The notes below the pieces were generated by a model, which saw only the letters and a program-made list of their open reading frames with translations, did no database searches and was not told where the DNA came from. Of a stretch of 42,857 nucleotides of DNA, positions 39,654-42,857 are shown piece by piece. Location of the stretch: the NCBI GenBank assembly GCA_015056125.1, contig SVGW01000019.1:1-42857 (forward strand), in the 5' to 3' direction. The translations under genes and the position numbers were made by a program. This stretch comes from Clostridiales bacterium (lineage in GTDB: Bacteria; Bacillota; Clostridia; Christensenellales; Aristaeellaceae). The first letter of the stretch is position 1. Each line of letters opens with the position of its first letter.

Positions 39654-39834
39654 TTGGCGGGTTCGCGTTTTTTATGTGCCCGTGAAAATACTTTCATCGT
39701 TTCTTCAAGTTTCTTGCAGAAAAACCATTGCTATATCAGATTGCTCCGTTGCATACCGGAGTCCAGAGGACGATGTCCTCTGGCGCAGGGGTACGGGGGC
39801 CGCGGAGGCCCCTGCTTTCTGCCTTTGTTCACCC

Positions 39835-41127
39835 TCACTTCTCCGCAATCACTTCCCGGCAGAGGATGGTTTTCCGGGCGACGCCGGATGCATCGGGATA
39901 ATAAAAATCGCTGTAGAAAAGCAGAGCCTTGTGATCATCGATGGGCAAAAGCTCGGGGTTGTTGCAGGCACCGTCCCAATCGTGGAAGGCGGGGGGAGAT
40001 TTAACGATATTGGCCAGGTGGGATCGGTCGCCCGGGGTCATGGCCACCGTTTCCTCCGTCCAGCTATTCCCCACGCCGTCATCGCAGCCCCGGATGAAGA
40101 TGCCCGGGCGGGCGTAGCAGATGAGGCTGCAGCCATTCTGGAGGCGCACGGCCCTGGGCAGGGTGCCCACCGGGGAAAAGATTTCGGGCTCCGTCCAGGT
40201 GAAGCCCTGATCGAAGGAACGGGCATAGTACATGGGCGCCCATTCGTAGCCGGTGGTGATATACCAATTGCTGCGGAAAAACCAGAGGATGGAGCCGTCA
40301 TCCATGAAAATAAAATCGCTGTCCGAAAAGCCGCCGCTGGCGTAAGGATATTTCCTGCCGTCGGCGGGGTATTCCATATGCCCCCGGCGCTGAAAGGTTT
40401 TCCCGTTGTCTTGGGATCGGAAAAGCTCTGCGGAATAATAGGGGCTGTATTGCCCGTTTTCAGGGTTCACATGGCCTTCCCCGGAAAAGCAGCTGACCCA
40501 GATGGCCCCGTCCGGGCCGATTTTGGGCACGCCCCGGGGGAATATGGATTTCATCATGTGGCTGTCGCCCTTTGAATGCACCACCCGGGTGAGGAAGGGC
40601 CAATCCACCTGCGCCTTTTCCAATACGGGCTCTGATTGCCCCTTGGGGATGCGCTTCACCGTCCACTCTTTTTTATCCAGGCTGGGGGGCAGGCGCTCGG
40701 ATAAATACCCCCGCACCAGGGTGGGCCCCCACCAGGAAAGGCCGTTCTGAATGGGAAGCGTGCCTTCCTCTGCCTTGGCGGAAAAATCGTAGCCGGGGGT
40801 TAAATATTCCAGGCCGGGAATCTTATAATCGGCCAGGTTCAGTGCGCTTTCCGGAGGAAAATAAATCCGGTCGCCATTTGGCAAAAGCAGGCCGCATTCC
40901 GCATCCACAGCGGGGTTCGTTTCCTGCCAGGTGACGCCCTGATCCAGGGATTCAAACCATCGGTTGGTTTTACCCCAATGCTGGATGCCGTCATTGTGCA
41001 TGTGCACGGATACCACCAGCCGGTTTCCTATTTTGTAGGGCAGAGGAAATTGATAGGGCCCCCAGAAGTGCTCCTCAGGCCGGATACCCCGCACGATCAC
41101 GCGCTCTTTTCCCAGGGTGATTTTCAT
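39835..41127 (-). CDS. sialidase-like Asp-box beta-propeller protein
   Basis: The 430-residue protein starts at MKITLGKERVIVRGI, eight bases after AGGAG, and lacks a signal peptide. Three Asp boxes (S-x-D-x-G-x-T-W/F) are visible at 60-67 (SLDQGVTW), 238-245 (SQDNGKTF) and 304-311 (SFDQGFTW), typical of six-bladed BNR propellers such as GH33 sialidases. Acidic and arginine positions that would form a catalytic site cannot be assigned reliably by eye, so it may act on another sugar acid or merely bind. Being cytoplasmic, it would process imported oligosaccharides. It is divergent from the GH51-like gene, and its stop is near R2 copy IV. Confidence 0.82.
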   Translation of the reverse strand: MKITLGKERVIVRGIRPEEHFWGPYQFPLPYKIGNRLVVSVHMHNDGIQHWGKTNRWFESLDQGVTWQETNPAVDAECGLLLPNGDRIYFPPESALNLADYKIPGLEYLTPGYDFSAKAEEGTLPIQNGLSWWGPTLVRGYLSERLPPSLDKKEWTVKRIPKGQSEPVLEKAQVDWPFLTRVVHSKGDSHMMKSIFPRGVPKIGPDGAIWVSCFSGEGHVNPENGQYSPYYSAELFRSQDNGKTFQRRGHMEYPADGRKYPYASGGFSDSDFIFMDDGSILWFFRSNWYITTGYEWAPMYYARSFDQGFTWTEPEIFSPVGTLPRAVRLQNGCSLICYARPGIFIRGCDDGVGNSWTEETVAMTPGDRSHLANIVKSPPAFHDWDGACNNPELLPIDDHKALLFYSDFYYPDASGVARKTILCREVIAEK

Positions 41128-41173
41128 GGCGATTTCTCCTCGCTTTCCACGGAAAAGCCTTGTTTTTTTGACT

Positions 41174-41201
41174 ATTGTAGCATAGATGAGCAAGAAGTCA
41201 A
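41174..41201 (-). promoter_or_regulatory. sigma-A promoter for the sialidase-like gene
   Basis: Minus-strand TTGACT (41196-41201), a 16-bp spacer and TACAAT (41174-41179) with TGC extension, 47 nt before the ATG. Confidence 0.8.
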
Positions 41202-41217
41202 TAGAAAAGAAATTGGC

Positions 41218-41246
41218 TTGCTTCCGGACACATGCGCTGATATAAT
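41218..41246 (+). promoter_or_regulatory. sigma-A promoter for the GH51-like gene
   Basis: TTGCTT (41218-41223), a 17-bp spacer and TATAAT (41241-41246) with TGA extension. Its -35 is 17 bp from the divergent -35 of the sialidase-like gene, allowing shared control. Confidence 0.75.
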
Positions 41247-41283
41247 AATGATTAGCGAATTGCGCAAAAAGGAGGCTGTGCAA

Positions 41284-42702
41284 ATGAAGATCACCGTTGA
41301 TTTGAAAGAAAAGCACCGGATATCGCCTTATTTATATATGCAGTTTATGGAGCCCTTGGGGGTGGCCGATCCTTCCATGGATGCGGCATGGAATTTTGAA
41401 GAAAATGATTGGCACCCCTGCGTAATCGATGCGGTGAAGGATCTGGCCCCCACCATGATCCGCTTTGGGGGCACCATGATGGATTATTACCACTGGAAAG
41501 AGGCTGTGGGCCCCAAGCGCATCCCCATGATCAACCACTGCTGGGGCGGCTTATACGCCAACCAGGCGGGCACCCATGAGGTGGTGGATTTCTGCCGCCG
41601 GGTGCAGGCGGAGCCCATGCTGCTGGTGAATATGGAATCGGACGGCTTTGAAAATTGGGCGCGTCCGAAAAATGATACCCTGCGCCTGGGCACGGCACAG
41701 GAAGCGGCGGAATGGGTGCGCTATTGCAATGATCCGGAGGACGCCCTGCGCCTGTCCCATGGGGTGAAGGAACCGTACGGAATCAAATACTGGCAATTGG
41801 GCAATGAAACCTCCTATCGCATCCGGGGGCATGTGGGATTTTCGGTGGATCAGTGCTATGAGGTGACGGCCCGCTTTGCGGAAGCAATGCGGAAAGCGGA
41901 TTCCAATCTTACTCTCATTGGCTGGGGGGATAAGGATTACGAGGGAAAGAGCTGGATAAAGAAAATGAGCGGGCTGGATGGGGTGGACATGCTGGCTTTC
42001 CATCATCATTTCGGCTCGGGGCTGCCTGATTCTCCCCTCCACGGCACCGCCTACCGGGACGATCCAGAGCTCACCTGGCGCCACCTGATGAACGCTCACC
42101 AATCTTTGGATGAGCATATCCGCCTTTTGCGCTCTGAGTGCGGCGGCAAGCGCCTGGCCATGACTGAGGGGCATTTTGCCCTCCCCGGGCGCAATCGCAA
42201 TGAGGTGCTTTCCTCCTGGGGGGCCGGGGTGGCCTATGCCCGGTGCCTGAATGTGATCATGCGCCACAGCGACGTCATCGATATCGCCACCATGGCGGAT
42301 TTCTTCGGAACCGTATGGCAGGTGAACGCGGTGATGCTCCCCGCACCCATCGTTGGGGATAAGAAGCCCTATCTGCAGCCGGTGGGCGCGGTGATGCGGC
42401 TCTTTGGAAAATATCAGGGGGAAAGGGCCCTTGATTGTAGCTGCGACAGCACGGTGGACGTGGTGGCTTCCCGCATCGGCAGCAAAGTATTCCTCCATTT
42501 GGCTAATACGGACATGAAAAAGGCGCAGAAGATAGAATTGGATATTGGCCAAACGGCCGTGATGCACGTAATCGCCGCCGACCCCACCGCCGAGATCACC
42601 CCGGATCACGATGATATTTTTCAGGTGGAGGATATCCCCATCGATCCCAGGGATTTTACGCTTCCCGCCGCGGCAGTGGCCGCCATTGAAATCGATATAT
42701 AA
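41284..42702 (+). CDS. alpha-L-arabinofuranosidase-like glycoside hydrolase (GH51-like)
   Basis: The 472-residue protein starts at MKITVDLKEKHRISPYLYMQ, eight bases after AAGGAGG. It is a TIM barrel of clan GH-A with a C-terminal beta domain. The acid/base is expected at E175 in YWQLGNETSYR and the nucleophile at E295 in LAMTEGHFAL; the segment TMIRFGGTMMDYYHW is the usual N-terminal strand of GH51 enzymes. There is no signal peptide, so it would act on imported oligosaccharides. Exact specificity (arabinofuranoside or another sugar) is uncertain. It is followed by a terminator hairpin and then by the terminus of an R3 element. Confidence 0.85.
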   Translation: MKITVDLKEKHRISPYLYMQFMEPLGVADPSMDAAWNFEENDWHPCVIDAVKDLAPTMIRFGGTMMDYYHWKEAVGPKRIPMINHCWGGLYANQAGTHEVVDFCRRVQAEPMLLVNMESDGFENWARPKNDTLRLGTAQEAAEWVRYCNDPEDALRLSHGVKEPYGIKYWQLGNETSYRIRGHVGFSVDQCYEVTARFAEAMRKADSNLTLIGWGDKDYEGKSWIKKMSGLDGVDMLAFHHHFGSGLPDSPLHGTAYRDDPELTWRHLMNAHQSLDEHIRLLRSECGGKRLAMTEGHFALPGRNRNEVLSSWGAGVAYARCLNVIMRHSDVIDIATMADFFGTVWQVNAVMLPAPIVGDKKPYLQPVGAVMRLFGKYQGERALDCSCDSTVDVVASRIGSKVFLHLANTDMKKAQKIELDIGQTAVMHVIAADPTAEITPDHDDIFQVEDIPIDPRDFTLPAAAVAAIEIDI

Positions 42703-42708
42703 AGGAAA

Positions 42709-42731
42709 AAGGAACGCATGCAGCGTTCCTT
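42709..42731 (+). terminator. hairpin terminator after the GH51-like gene
   Basis: AAGGAACGC and GCGTTCCTT form a 9-bp stem with a 5-nt loop, 7 nt after the stop codon. The T-rich tail is cut short (TTTC) because the R3 terminus begins at 42734. Confidence 0.72.
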
Positions 42732-42733
42732 TC

Positions 42734-42857
42734 AGACTGTCAAAAAACCCTTGGGATGCGTCGAAGGGCCGCTGCCCTTCGACTGAAATCCGCAGCCGGC
42801 GACATGTGCGGCGGCGAGGGCCGTAGCCTGCCGCCGCCTGTGGCGGATGCAGGCAGG
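42734..42857 (-). mobile_element. R3 MITE-like element, reverse copy, truncated by window end
   Basis: Positions 42734-42818 are the reverse complement of 35-119 with one difference, beginning at the shared terminus AGACTGTCAAAAAACCC. From 42819 the sequence differs and forms a new hairpin with arms GCCTGC and GCAGGC enclosing CCGCC and GGCGG (42827-42855). This copy therefore has a different interior, and the remainder lies outside the window. Confidence 0.8.

Larger units (their letters stand above)
39168..39813 (+). repeat. R2 modular hairpin repeat, copy IV, full length but interrupted
   Basis: This is the most complete R2 copy and accounts for the 674-nt convergent gap. In order: GGAGGGC-TCC-GCCCCTCC (39168-39185), CCAGGGAC-ATAA-GTCCCTGG (39192-39211), CTCCGGATATTGCTT, the middle module with GTGCCGGTGCAGCG and a GGTGGC/GCCGCC hairpin, CCGGATGC hairpin, then the M2 hairpin split in two: AACCCGCC arm before, GGCGGGTT arm after a 255-bp R3 insertion. 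The linker and M3 (39763-39783) and a final GGGGCC/GGCCCC hairpin follow. Most stems differ from copies I-III but remain paired; M3 matches copy II exactly. Confidence 0.82.

Overview
The window looks like chromosomal DNA from a Gram-positive anaerobe of the class Clostridia, probably a gut or rumen species. Supporting signs are the pgsA-cinA-recA order, an apparent tRNA-Cys T-box leader in front of cysE-cysS, strong AAGGAGG-type ribosome binding sites with ATG, GTG and TTG starts, sigma-A promoters close to TTGACA-N17-TATAAT, an alpha-only Fe-S serine dehydratase, and cohesin and dockerin modules on secreted proteins. The DNA is moderately GC-rich by eye, except for a visibly more A+T-rich block at about 26.3-29.1 kb. 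No tRNA, rRNA, CRISPR array, prophage or intact transposase gene was found.

Layout. 0.4-2.2 kb: a Na/Pi cotransporter. 2.5-7.2 kb (minus strand): cysE, cysS, a GNAT acetyltransferase and a secreted metallo-beta-lactamase-fold protein, with a T-box leader and a consensus promoter ahead of cysE. 7.3-9.2 kb (minus): a clostripain-like protease and a small secreted protein. 9.4-19.2 kb (plus): murA, a J-domain protein, pgsA, cinA (C-terminal domain type), recA, a metal ABC transporter ATPase and permease around a C_GCAxxG_C_C protein, trkA-trkH potassium uptake, and a drug/metabolite-type transporter. 19.5-20.9 kb: recF between two perfect ParB-binding parS palindromes, then a DUF378 membrane protein. 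These suggest that the window is fairly close to the replication origin. 21.1-26.3 kb: a Gfo/Idh/MocA oxidoreductase, and sdaAA, dus and a DeoR regulator read divergently from a GpsA-like dehydrogenase.

26.3-30.8 kb: a small Xre-type regulator is divergent from a secreted Cys/His amidase-like protein that carries both a cohesin-like domain and a C-terminal dockerin. A second secreted protein follows, with a cohesin-like N-terminus and seven CxxC repeats. Together they look like a small non-cellulosomal cohesin-dockerin surface system, with a 31-bp-phased direct repeat in its promoter. 30.9-34.4 kb: a histidine phosphatase, a MATE transporter and a ClC channel. 34.7-42.7 kb: carbohydrate genes (a 905-residue TIM-barrel hydrolase-like protein, a sialidase-like Asp-box protein and a GH51-like arabinofuranosidase), none with a signal peptide, plus a secreted protein and a nitroreductase.

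The most unusual content is intergenic. Three families of structured repeats sit at gene 3' ends. R2 is a chain of hairpins; copies fill the convergent gaps at 2.2, 34.4 and 39.2 kb, and a further copy lies near the window start. Its stems differ between copies by compensatory changes. R1 is a roughly 215-230 bp palindromic element with a hairpin at each end (two copies and one half copy). R3 is a MITE-like element with imperfect AGACTGTC-type termini; one 255-bp copy interrupts R2 between 22-bp perfect direct repeats, and partial copies lie at both window ends. These families, not a protein operon, are the best candidate here for an undescribed system.
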